From an uncultured Lachnospiraceae bacterium (lineage in GTDB: Bacteria > Bacillota > Clostridia > Lachnospirales > Lachnospiraceae), in the NCBI GenBank assembly GCA_910588895.1, contig CAJUSS010000056.1, forward strand, positions 1 through 21,066: 21,066 bases of DNA, written 5' to 3'. Made by a program: the position numbers and the translations under genes. The notes under the pieces were generated by a model. That model did not search any database. It was given only the letters and a program-made list of their open reading frames with translations, and was not told the origin of the DNA. This document shows, piece after piece, positions 1 through 6,495 of the stretch (positions within the stretch are counted from its first letter, which is position 1; each line of letters opens with the position of its first letter).

Positions 1-1
1 A

Positions 2-1711
2 CTGCAGGCTTCGCTGATCAAGCAGTATACGGATATCCCGGTGGTGGAGATCGTGATCACGGCCCAGGAGATGGCGCTCCTGGTGGTGAAGGCCAAGCAG
101 ATCCTCAAAAAAGAGCGTCCCGTGATCGCCGTGGTGGGCTTTCAGAACATGTTCTGTGATATGTCCTATTTTGACAGCCTCTACGGGATCGAGCTCCACA
201 CCTTCTTCGCTCCGGATAATGAGATGCTGCGCCCGGTCTCCCTCCAGGCCGTGGAAGAGCGAGCAGATCTGATCATCGGCGGCGAGGTGGCGGTGGAGAC
301 CGCCACAGCCGCAAAGATCCCCTCCCTGTTCTTATCCTCCACAGAAGATTCGATCCGCAACGCCTTTTCCATGGCGGAAAGCATCCACTTTGCCATGCGC
401 GTGGAAAAGAAAAAGGCCGCCCAGATGGAGACCCTCTTAGACTACTCCTTCAGCGGCCTGGTCAATGCCGATGCCCAGGGGAAGATCACGGCCCTCAATC
501 CGCTTATGGAGGATATGCTGGGGACCGGGCGGAAAAAGGTCCTGGGCCGCCCCCTGACCGAGGTCTTTCCAGATCTTGACCCTAGAGAGGTAGAACGGGT
601 GCTGCGCGATGGCAGGAACGGCTATTCCACCTTTCTCCAGGTACGATCCACCTCCGTATTCGCCTTGCTGGCTCCGGTGCTGCTGGAGGACCGGGCTGAC
701 GGCGCTATCCTGACCTGCCACAAGATGCAGCGGAAGCTGACCTTAGAGCAGGAATCCATAAGCAAGCGCCACTCAAGCGGATTTATCGCTCTGGGACAGT
801 TCTCGGATATCCTCCAGGACTCTCCCGCCATGCAGGCCTGTATCCACAAGGCCAAGCTCTACGCGCTCTCCGACCTTCCCGTGCTGATCGCAGGAGAGGC
901 CGGGACCGAAAAACGCCTGATGGCCCAGAGTATCCACAACGCCGGCCTCCGGAGCTCCAGTGCCTTTGTAGATGTTTCTCTGGACGGTCTCTCGGACGAA
1001 GAGCAGCGCGCGCTCCTATTTGACGAAAAAGGCGCCGCCCTGCAGGCCGATGGCGGTACCCTCCTTTTAGAAGGAGGCGATCACCTAAGCCTGTCCAACC
1101 AATACCGCCTTTTCCAGCTGATCCGCTACCGCCTGCTCTGTGAACGAGGTCTTGCTAAGACCAGGCACCTGGATGTGCGGGTCATGGTGACCTTGGACCG
1201 GCCCGGCGCACTGGAGCAGCTGACGGCATCCGGTCTTTTCCGGACAGACCTGTATCATCTGATCCAGGGGCTCAGGGTGGAGATCCCTCCCTTCCGCACA
1301 CGGCCGGAAGATCTAAAGAAAAAACTGGAGAGCTCCATCCGGGAGAGCTGTGCCCGATACGACCGCTACCACGTCCTGACCAAAGACGCCATGACACGCC
1401 TCATGGCCTATCCCTGGCCCGGGAACCTCTTTCAGATCGAAGCCTTCTGCGAGCGCTTGATCTTGACCGCCTCTAAGCGCGCCCTGGACGAACGGGACGT
1501 GGATACCCTTTTAGACCCCCTGGACCTGCCTCCACAAAACGATCTTGCCGCCTCTCCTCTGCCAAAGGAGGTACAGCTGCCGGACGAGCGTTCCCGACAG
1601 CTCTACGAGACCCTGTGCCGTTTTGGCGGAAATCGGATGCAGACCGCGGCGGAATTAGGCATCAGCAAGGCCACTCTGTGGCGCTGGATGAAAAAATACG
1701 GTCTGGACTAG
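2..1711 (+). CDS. PrpR-type transcriptional regulator with degenerate sigma-54 AAA+ domain (5' partial)
   Basis: The reading frame is open to the left edge, so the true start lies outside the window. Numbering from the GTG at 41, residues 1-120 match the PrpR_N sensory domain (PF06506), 126-235 resemble a PAS domain, 255-430 a sigma-54-interaction AAA+ domain, and 515-556 a Fis-type helix-turn-helix. The AAA+ domain is degenerate. Walker A reads GEAGTEKR (285-292) instead of GESGTGKE. Walker B reads GGTLLLEGGD (338-347) without the DE pair. The loop that should carry GAFTGA is deleted: LLFDEKGAALQ runs straight into ADGGT. The FRTDLY and YPWPGN segments survive. Known family members sense small molecules and activate sigma-54 promoters. 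This one probably cannot remodel sigma-54 holoenzyme and is better read as a ligand-responsive DNA binder acting with sigma-A. It sits directly before the garR operon, whose intermediates are plausible ligands (inference). Confidence 0.85.
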   Translation: MQASLIKQYTDIPVVEIVITAQEMALLVVKAKQILKKERPVIAVVGFQNMFCDMSYFDSLYGIELHTFFAPDNEMLRPVSLQAVEERADLIIGGEVAVETATAAKIPSLFLSSTEDSIRNAFSMAESIHFAMRVEKKKAAQMETLLDYSFSGLVNADAQGKITALNPLMEDMLGTGRKKVLGRPLTEVFPDLDPREVERVLRDGRNGYSTFLQVRSTSVFALLAPVLLEDRADGAILTCHKMQRKLTLEQESISKRHSSGFIALGQFSDILQDSPAMQACIHKAKLYALSDLPVLIAGEAGTEKRLMAQSIHNAGLRSSSAFVDVSLDGLSDEEQRALLFDEKGAALQADGGTLLLEGGDHLSLSNQYRLFQLIRYRLLCERGLAKTRHLDVRVMVTLDRPGALEQLTASGLFRTDLYHLIQGLRVEIPPFRTRPEDLKKKLESSIRESCARYDRYHVLTKDAMTRLMAYPWPGNLFQIEAFCERLILTASKRALDERDVDTLLDPLDLPPQNDLAASPLPKEVQLPDERSRQLYETLCRFGGNRMQTAAELGISKATLWRWMKKYGLD

Positions 1712-1777
1712 AGGTTTGAAACCTTTTTGAAACTATTTCGTTTCATTTTTTAACTATTTTCGAAACGTTTTTGAAGC
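1712..1777. repeat. Six 11-bp-phased AT-rich units, candidate operator array
   Basis: Starting right after the regulator stop codon, six consecutive 11-bp registers can be laid out ending at 1722, 1733, 1744, 1755, 1766 and 1777. Four carry a T-run followed by GAAAC or GAAGC, for example CTTTTTGAAAC (1723-1733) and ATTTTCGAAAC (1756-1766). The third register carries GTTTC, the reverse complement, giving TGAAAC-N6-GTTTCA at 1728-1745. The fourth is the least similar. The period is close to one helical turn, so sites would face the same side of the DNA, and the phased T-tracts may also bend it. Placement 50 to 115 bp upstream of the -35 box suits an activator site for the adjacent PrpR-type regulator. 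Confidence 0.6.
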
Positions 1778-1826
1778 TATATGCATATTGTACATTATCA
1801 AGATGACTTTTTGTAGAGAAAGCCCA

Positions 1827-1855
1827 TTGCTGGACCCTTCTCCATCCGCTATACT
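1827..1855 (+). promoter_or_regulatory. Sigma-A promoter of the garR operon
   Basis: TTGCTG at 1827-1832 and TATACT at 1850-1855 are separated by 17 bp. The start would be near 1862, giving a leader of about 98 nt. That leader contains a 7-bp stem, CAAGATC (1876-1882) with GATCTTG (1893-1899) and a 10-nt loop, of unknown role. No -24/-12 sigma-54 promoter is visible, in keeping with the missing GAFTGA motif of the neighbouring regulator. Confidence 0.65.
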
Positions 1856-1959
1856 TAAGCCATCAGGACAAAACACAAGATCGACTGACCTGGATCTTGG
1901 AGCTGTCCGGACACATGGCAGCGTGAGGCTGTACAAAAAAGAGAGAGAGGGAATGAACA

Positions 1960-2841
1960 ATGAAGATCGGATTTATCGGACTGGGCATCATGGGCAAGCC
2001 AATGAGCAAGAACCTGGTGAAAGCAGGACATGAGTTAGTGGTCTGCGATTTCAATAAGGATGCGGTGGCTGAATTAGTAGGGATGGGCGCCAAGGAAGCT
2101 CCAAACGGTGCCGAGGTGGCAAAAGAGTGTGATGTGATCATCACCATGCTCCCCAATTCCCCCCATGTACGCACCGTAGCTTTGGGCGAGAACGGTATCG
2201 CAGAGGGTGCACACGAAGGCACCGTGCTGATCGACATGAGCTCCATCGACCCAGTCGAATCCAAGAAGATCGGCGCCGACTTAGCTAAGAAGGGCATCGA
2301 GATGCTGGACGCTCCCGTATCCGGCGGTGAGCCCAAAGCGATCGACGGCACTTTATCCGTTATGGCCGGCGGCAAGAAGGATCTGTTCGACAAGTACTAT
2401 GATATGCTGATGGTCATGGCCGGCTCGGTCGTCTATGTAGGTGATCTGGGCTCCGGCAACGTTGCCAAGCTGGCGAACCAGATCATCGTGGCAGTGAACA
2501 TCGCAGCCGTAGGCGAGGCTTTATCCTTCGCAAAGAAGGCCGGCACCGATCCGGAGTTAGTCTATCAGGCGATCAGAGGCGGCTTAGCAGGCTCCACCGT
2601 TCTGGATGCCAAGGCTCCCATGATGCTGTCCAGAAACTTCAAGCCCGGTTTCCGTATCGAGCTGCACATCAAGGATCTGAACAATGCGCTGAACGCGGCA
2701 CATGCGATCTCCGCTCCTGTCCCGCTGACCGGACAGCTCATGGAGATGATGCAGGCATTAAAGGCAGACGGCTTTGAAAAAGAAGACCACTCCAGCCTTG
2801 TGAAGTTCTATGAGAAGATCGGCAATGTGACTGTAGAATAA
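1960..2841 (+). CDS. garR: Tartronate semialdehyde reductase (2-hydroxy-3-oxopropionate reductase)
   Basis: Reduces tartronate semialdehyde to D-glycerate with NAD(P)H in the cytoplasm. The 293-residue length is normal for the beta-hydroxyacid dehydrogenase family. Visible motifs are the N-terminal Rossmann fingerprint GFIGLGIMGKPM (4-15), the substrate-binding DAPVSGG segment (117-123) and GNVAKLANQ with the catalytic lysine at 170. The ATG at 1960 is preceded by GAGAGGG about 8 nt away; an out-of-frame ATG at 1953 is ignored. It is the first gene after a sigma-A promoter, with the DapA-fold lyase 42 bp downstream and glycerate kinase third. The neighbours favour tartronate semialdehyde over the related 3-hydroxyisobutyrate or gamma-hydroxybutyrate substrates, although those paralogues share the same motifs. 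Confidence 0.88.
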   Translation: MKIGFIGLGIMGKPMSKNLVKAGHELVVCDFNKDAVAELVGMGAKEAPNGAEVAKECDVIITMLPNSPHVRTVALGENGIAEGAHEGTVLIDMSSIDPVESKKIGADLAKKGIEMLDAPVSGGEPKAIDGTLSVMAGGKKDLFDKYYDMLMVMAGSVVYVGDLGSGNVAKLANQIIVAVNIAAVGEALSFAKKAGTDPELVYQAIRGGLAGSTVLDAKAPMMLSRNFKPGFRIELHIKDLNNALNAAHAISAPVPLTGQLMEMMQALKADGFEKEDHSSLVKFYEKIGNVTVE

Positions 2842-2883
2842 AGATAACGAACGGATAACGATCCGCATGGGGGAAAGATCCTT

Positions 2884-3783
2884 ATGAACACAGATTTTAT
2901 CAAGGGCGTAGTGGTACCGATGATCACTCCGATCGATGCAGACGAGATGATCGATGAGAAGAAGATCCGCGAGCAGGTGGATCATGTGATCAACGGCGGT
3001 GTGACCGGCATCCTTTTATATGGGAGCAACGGCGAGTTTTATGTGATCGAAGAAGACGAGATGGAGCGCGGCTTAAAGATCGTGGTGGATCAGGCCGCAG
3101 GCCGTGTGCCAATCTACTTCGGCATCGGCGCCATCAGCACCAAAAAGTGTGTCCGCCTGGCAAAGATGGCCGTAGCTGGCGGCGCCGCCAGCGTATCCAT
3201 CCTGCAGCCTATGTTCTTAAAGCCCACCAAGGACGAGTTGTTCCTGCACTTTAAGACGATCGCCGACGCGATCCCGCAGACCCCGGTGCTATTGTACAAC
3301 AACCCCGGCCGCGTAGGCTATACCTTAGCCGCCGACTTAGTGTCCAGGCTGGCCCATGAGGTCCCCAACATCGTAGGCATAAAAGATACCAGCGGCGACA
3401 TCACCCAGACCTCCGAGTTCATCCGCATGAACCGCGACGTGGACTTCAAGGTGTTCGGCGGGAAGGATACCTTACTGTATGCTTCTATGTGCCACGGCGC
3501 TGTAGGCGGTGTCTGCACGGCTGCAAACTTCATGCCCGAGCTGATCACCGACGTTTACAATAAGTACGTTGCCGGTGACATCCAGGGTTCCCTGGAAGCT
3601 CAGTTCAAGCTGAACCCAGTCCGTCTGTCCATGGACGGCGCCAGCTTCCCGGTAGCCGCCAAGGATATGGCTAACTTGAGAGGCCTGGCTGTCGGCGTTC
3701 CCTATACGCCCAACCTGCCCACTCCCGAGGGCCCTGTCCTGGATAAGATCAAAGCCGAGATGCAGAAGGCCGGCCTGATCTAG
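2884..3783 (+). CDS. DapA/NanA-family lyase, probable 5-keto-4-deoxyglucarate (or related) aldolase
   Basis: A 299-residue class I Schiff-base lyase of the dihydrodipicolinate synthase/N-acetylneuraminate lyase family. Seen in the sequence: GSNGEF (47-52, the GTTGE-equivalent carboxylate-binding loop), YNNPGR with catalytic Tyr138 and Arg143, and VGIKDTSGD with the Schiff-base lysine Lys167. It lies between tartronate semialdehyde reductase and glycerate kinase, so the likely reaction is cleavage of a 2-keto acid into pyruvate plus tartronate semialdehyde. This would be a different fold from the HpcH-type GarL of E. coli (inference). Annotation as lysine-biosynthetic DapA would be misleading here. 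The related 5-keto-4-deoxyglucarate dehydratase is also less likely, because its product would not feed GarR. Other 2-keto-3-deoxy sugar acid aldolase activities remain possible. The upstream GGGGGAAAG is a modest ribosome binding site. Confidence 0.8.
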   Translation: MNTDFIKGVVVPMITPIDADEMIDEKKIREQVDHVINGGVTGILLYGSNGEFYVIEEDEMERGLKIVVDQAAGRVPIYFGIGAISTKKCVRLAKMAVAGGAASVSILQPMFLKPTKDELFLHFKTIADAIPQTPVLLYNNPGRVGYTLAADLVSRLAHEVPNIVGIKDTSGDITQTSEFIRMNRDVDFKVFGGKDTLLYASMCHGAVGGVCTAANFMPELITDVYNKYVAGDIQGSLEAQFKLNPVRLSMDGASFPVAAKDMANLRGLAVGVPYTPNLPTPEGPVLDKIKAEMQKAGLI

Positions 3784-3797
3784 ATACTTCATAAAAC

Positions 3798-3830
3798 AGA
3801 CCGGTTGTCCACTTTTAAGGAGACCGGTTT
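3798..3830 (+). terminator. Hairpin between lyase and kinase, possible attenuator or processing site
   Basis: Two copies of ACCGGT (3800-3805 and 3823-3828) can pair, extended by flanking A-T and G-T pairs, with an inner TCC/GGA pairing. The 3' side runs into TTTATTTTG. The stem is short and the genes on both sides seem to form one operon, so partial termination or an mRNA stability element is more likely than a full stop. Confidence 0.35.
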
Positions 3831-3861
3831 ATTTTGTAGACTATTATGGAGGGTTACCAGC

Positions 3862-5004
3862 ATGAAATTTTTATTTGCATCTGACTCCTTTAAAGGAACC
3901 TTGTCTTCCGAAACGATCATCGGGCTCCTGACCCAGTCCGCTAAAGAGATCTTCCCCGGCTGCGAGACCGCCGGGACCTTGATCGCGGATGGCGGCGAGG
4001 GCACCGTGGACGCGGTCATCGCCATGACCAAGGGGAGCATGATCGAAGTCCCGGTCCATGGTCCTCTGATGGAAGAGACAGCCGCCACCTATGGAAAGAT
4101 CAACGACAGCAGCGCGATCATCGAGATGGCCGCTGCCTCCGGTCTCCCCATGGTCCCCACCGAGCTCCGCAACCCTTTGAACACCACCACCTACGGCACC
4201 GGCGAACTGATCCGCGATGCCTTGGATAAAGGCTTTCGCAACATCTCCATCGCACTGGGCGGCAGCGCCACCAACGACGGAGGCATGGGCGCCATGGCCG
4301 CTCTTGGGGTAAAATTCTTTGACCAGGACGGAGTCCTGTTAAAGGGCGTAGGATCTGACCTGGCTAAGGTAGCCAGAGTAGATGTGAGCGGCCTCCATCC
4401 CGCGGTGGCAGAGACCACCTTTACCGTGATGTGCGATGTGAACAATCCGCTGACCGGGCCGGATGGCGCCACCTACACCTTCGGAAAACAAAAAGGCGGC
4501 ACACCTGAGATATTAGACCAGCTGGAGGCCGGCATGCTCTCCTATGCAAAGGTAGCCGGAGAGGCTCTGGGCAGGGACATCGACCATATCCCCGGCGCAG
4601 GGGCTGCAGGCGGCCTCGGGGCGGCTGTATGCGGGTTCTTGAACGCCACCTTAAAGTCCGGCATCGAGACCGTTTTGGATCTGATCGACTTTGACCAGAT
4701 GCTGGAGGGCGTGGACCTTGTCGTGACCGGCGAGGGCCGGATCGACTGGCAGTCCGCTTTCGGAAAGGTGCCAAGCGGCATCGGCATGCGCTGTAAGAGG
4801 AAAGGCATCCCTGCCGTGGCGATCGTAGGCGGCATGGGGAACGGTGCAGAGAAGATCTACGACTTCGGCGTAGAGAGCATCCTCCCCACCATCAATGGTG
4901 CTATGGATATCGAAGAAGCGCTAGAGCGGGCGGAAGAGCTCTACAAAGCCGCCGCCGACCGGATGTTCCGCTTCTTAAAGGCCGGCATGAGCATCGCCAG
5001 ATAG
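3862..5004 (+). CDS. garK: Glycerate kinase (type 1, GarK/GlxK family)
   Basis: Phosphorylates D-glycerate with ATP, in this family normally giving 2-phosphoglycerate, and so connects the pathway to glycolysis. The start is taken at 3862, giving 380 residues, the usual family length. GGAGGG at 3848-3853 is well placed, and the protein then begins MKFLFASDSFKGTLSS, matching the family N-terminus. The frame is also open from 3805, but that extension has no ribosome binding site and lies in a hairpin region. Motifs seen: DSFKGT (8-13), DGGEGTVD (43-50), ALGGSATNDGG (131-141) and, near residue 290, TGEGRIDWQS leading into FGKVPSGI. It is the third gene of the garR operon, and a terminator-like hairpin follows directly. 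Confidence 0.9.
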   Translation: MKFLFASDSFKGTLSSETIIGLLTQSAKEIFPGCETAGTLIADGGEGTVDAVIAMTKGSMIEVPVHGPLMEETAATYGKINDSSAIIEMAAASGLPMVPTELRNPLNTTTYGTGELIRDALDKGFRNISIALGGSATNDGGMGAMAALGVKFFDQDGVLLKGVGSDLAKVARVDVSGLHPAVAETTFTVMCDVNNPLTGPDGATYTFGKQKGGTPEILDQLEAGMLSYAKVAGEALGRDIDHIPGAGAAGGLGAAVCGFLNATLKSGIETVLDLIDFDQMLEGVDLVVTGEGRIDWQSAFGKVPSGIGMRCKRKGIPAVAIVGGMGNGAEKIYDFGVESILPTINGAMDIEEALERAEELYKAAADRMFRFLKAGMSIAR

Positions 5005-5020
5005 TCTTCATGCCTTTTGA

Positions 5021-5066
5021 GGATCCTGTCTAAAGGCAGATGCCCGCCGGACAGGATCTTTTGTTG
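5021..5066 (+). terminator. Intrinsic terminator after glycerate kinase
   Basis: A perfect 9-bp stem pairs GATCCTGTC (5022-5030) with GACAGGATC (5050-5058). Its 19-nt loop can form a small GGC/GCC stem of its own. TTTTG follows. The stem begins 18 bp after the kinase stop codon. The AEC carrier gene lies beyond it on the same strand, so read-through or a separate weak promoter would be needed. Confidence 0.55.
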
Positions 5067-5133
5067 CTCACGGACAGGCGGACGCCAGATGAGGGGGCGG
5101 CGGCCGACGGACACACATCAGACGGAGGGAACA

Positions 5134-6051
5134 ATGGATATCGGAAAACTCATGACCCTGCAGGGGACCTTATTTTTGCTCACCGGGATCGGCATCGCTA
5201 CCCGGAAATGCAAGCTTCTTGGACCGGAAGCACAGGACATGCTGACAGACCTGATCCTTTATGTGATCTTGCCCTGCAACATCGCCCTGTCCTTCCGGAT
5301 CGACTTGAACCCAGAGCTGTTAAAAAACCTGGGGCTGTGCTTTCTGGTGGCCTGGGTCATCCAGGGCGTTGCCTGGACCATGAGCAAGCTCCTCTATCGG
5401 GGCTATACTACATCGGCCAAGCGGGTGCTCCAGTATGCCACAGTCTGTTCCAATGGCGGCTTTTTAGGCAATCCGATCGCAGAGAGCGTCTTTGGCGCCT
5501 CCGGTCTGATGTATGCCTCAGTCTTTCTGATCCCCCAGAGGATCGTCATGTGGTCGGCCGGCGTCACTCTGTTCACAGAAGCGCCGGACAAAAAGACCCT
5601 GATCAAAAAGGTCCTGACCCATCCCTGCATCCTGGCCGTATTTGCAGGGATCTTCCTGATGGTGTTCGATCCCCCGCTCCCTGGCTTCATCGAAAAGACC
5701 GCCTCCTCCCTTGGAAGCTGCACCACGCCTCTTTCCATGCTGATGGTAGGGATGATCCTGTCCGATGTGACGGATATCCGGTCCATGTTCTCCTGGCCGA
5801 TCGTCCGCTACACCTTGATCCGCCTCATCCTCCTGCCCGGCATCGTCTTCATAGGCTGCCGCCTTACCGGGATCGATCCCCTGGTCACCGGCGTATCCGT
5901 GCTGATGACCGCCATGCCGGCTGCCTGTATGACCACCGTCCTTGCCGCCAAATACCATGGCGATACCATGTGCGCCAGCAAATGCGTGGTCTTCTCCACT
6001 GCCATGACCCTGGCGAGCCTCCCGCTGTGGTGCATGGTGCTGACCATGTGA
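5134..6051 (+). CDS. AEC-family transporter (auxin efflux carrier family)
   Basis: An integral membrane protein of 305 residues with about nine or ten hydrophobic segments. The family-typical stretch VCSNGGFLGNPI lies in the middle. AEC carriers (TC 2.A.69) move small organic acids such as malate and malonate in bacteria. The start at 5134 follows GGAGGG (5124-5129). The frame is also open from 5017, but that extension would run through the terminator hairpin and is arginine-rich, so it is rejected. Its position after garR-lyase-glycerate kinase suggests transport of a hydroxyacid of that pathway, for example glycerate, but the substrate cannot be read from sequence. A transcription terminator separates it from the kinase, so it may be expressed at a lower level. 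Confidence 0.82.
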   Translation: MDIGKLMTLQGTLFLLTGIGIATRKCKLLGPEAQDMLTDLILYVILPCNIALSFRIDLNPELLKNLGLCFLVAWVIQGVAWTMSKLLYRGYTTSAKRVLQYATVCSNGGFLGNPIAESVFGASGLMYASVFLIPQRIVMWSAGVTLFTEAPDKKTLIKKVLTHPCILAVFAGIFLMVFDPPLPGFIEKTASSLGSCTTPLSMLMVGMILSDVTDIRSMFSWPIVRYTLIRLILLPGIVFIGCRLTGIDPLVTGVSVLMTAMPAACMTTVLAAKYHGDTMCASKCVVFSTAMTLASLPLWCMVLTM

Positions 6052-6119
6052 CGTTACTATCCACACCCACGCTGATCGTTGTAGAGTGCAGGCACATGAC
6101 AGATCCCGGCATCCGCCCA

Positions 6120-6148
6120 TTGAAGATCCCTCAGATCCCAGGTATAAT
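6120..6148 (+). promoter_or_regulatory. Strong sigma-A promoter of the small membrane protein gene
   Basis: TTGAAG (6120-6125) and a perfect TATAAT (6143-6148) are spaced 17 bp apart. The predicted start near 6155 leaves a leader of about 48 nt before the ATG at 6203, which follows AAGGAGG (6189-6195). This makes the downstream small gene an independent transcription unit. Confidence 0.72.
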
Positions 6149-6202
6149 AGATGGTGTAGATGCACATGACCCATGGGACCGATCAGATAAGGAGGATCCA
6201 AC

Positions 6203-6451
6203 ATGAATGAAACAGAGAAGAACACCGCCGCGGCCAGTGAAACAGAGCTGGAAAGGCAGAACCGCCTGCTCCGCGAGGAGAATGAACGGTTGAAAAAGGA
6301 GCGCGAAGAATATCGGAAATCGCTCCCGGCGAAGGAGCGGCTGTATGATCATATCAATGTCTCCTTAAAGACCATGGATATGATCATCGCCGCCCTCTTT
6401 ATCCTTTTAGGCATCGTGCTCGTCATGGGGATCATGGCAAGAGGCGGCTGA
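6203..6451 (+). CDS. Small coiled-coil, single-pass membrane protein
   Basis: An 82-residue protein of unknown function. Residues 14-45 form a charged heptad-like coiled coil (ELERQNRLLREENERLKK and onward). Residues 60-78 form one hydrophobic helix (MIIAALFILLGIVLVMGIM), and the protein ends with ARGG. There is no signal peptidase site, so the helix is expected to anchor a cytoplasmic N-terminal coiled coil to the membrane, although topology is inferred. A near-consensus promoter and an AAGGAGG ribosome binding site 7 nt before the ATG argue strongly that this short frame is a real gene. It does not share an operon with the pectinesterase, which converges on it. I do not recognise a named family. 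Confidence 0.72.
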   Translation: MNETEKNTAAASETELERQNRLLREENERLKKEREEYRKSLPAKERLYDHINVSLKTMDMIIAALFILLGIVLVMGIMARGG

Positions 6452-6463
6452 GCGTGGGGATAC

Positions 6464-6475
6464 CGGCCGATCGGC
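6464..6475. repeat. 12-bp perfect palindrome between convergent genes
   Basis: GGCCGATCGGCC lies in the 44-bp gap between the small membrane protein gene and the convergent pectinesterase gene. It could help stop transcription from either side but has no T-run. Nothing else terminator-like is visible in this gap, although CTCCAG/CTGGAG inside the pectinesterase 3' end can also pair. Confidence 0.3.
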
Positions 6476-6495
6476 CTCCAGATGCTCTCCAGGAT

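Noticed and set aside
1916..1932. TGGCA followed by GC-rich bases, a possible sigma-54 -24 box
   Set aside because: No TTGC -12 element at the required spacing, and the neighbouring regulator lacks GAFTGA. A sigma-A promoter is present instead.
1788..2033. 81-codon frame overlapping the garR start
   Set aside because: It runs through the promoter, has no ribosome binding site and overlaps the strongly supported garR gene in another frame.
2884..3783. Lysine-biosynthesis dihydrodipicolinate synthase
   Set aside because: No lysine-pathway genes nearby, and flanking genes use tartronate semialdehyde and glycerate. The family motifs are shared by many aldolases.
5040..6206. 388-codon frame on the same strand as the AEC gene
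   Set aside because: Low-hydrophobicity shadow of the membrane protein gene, rich in Arg, His and Pro, with no family resemblance.
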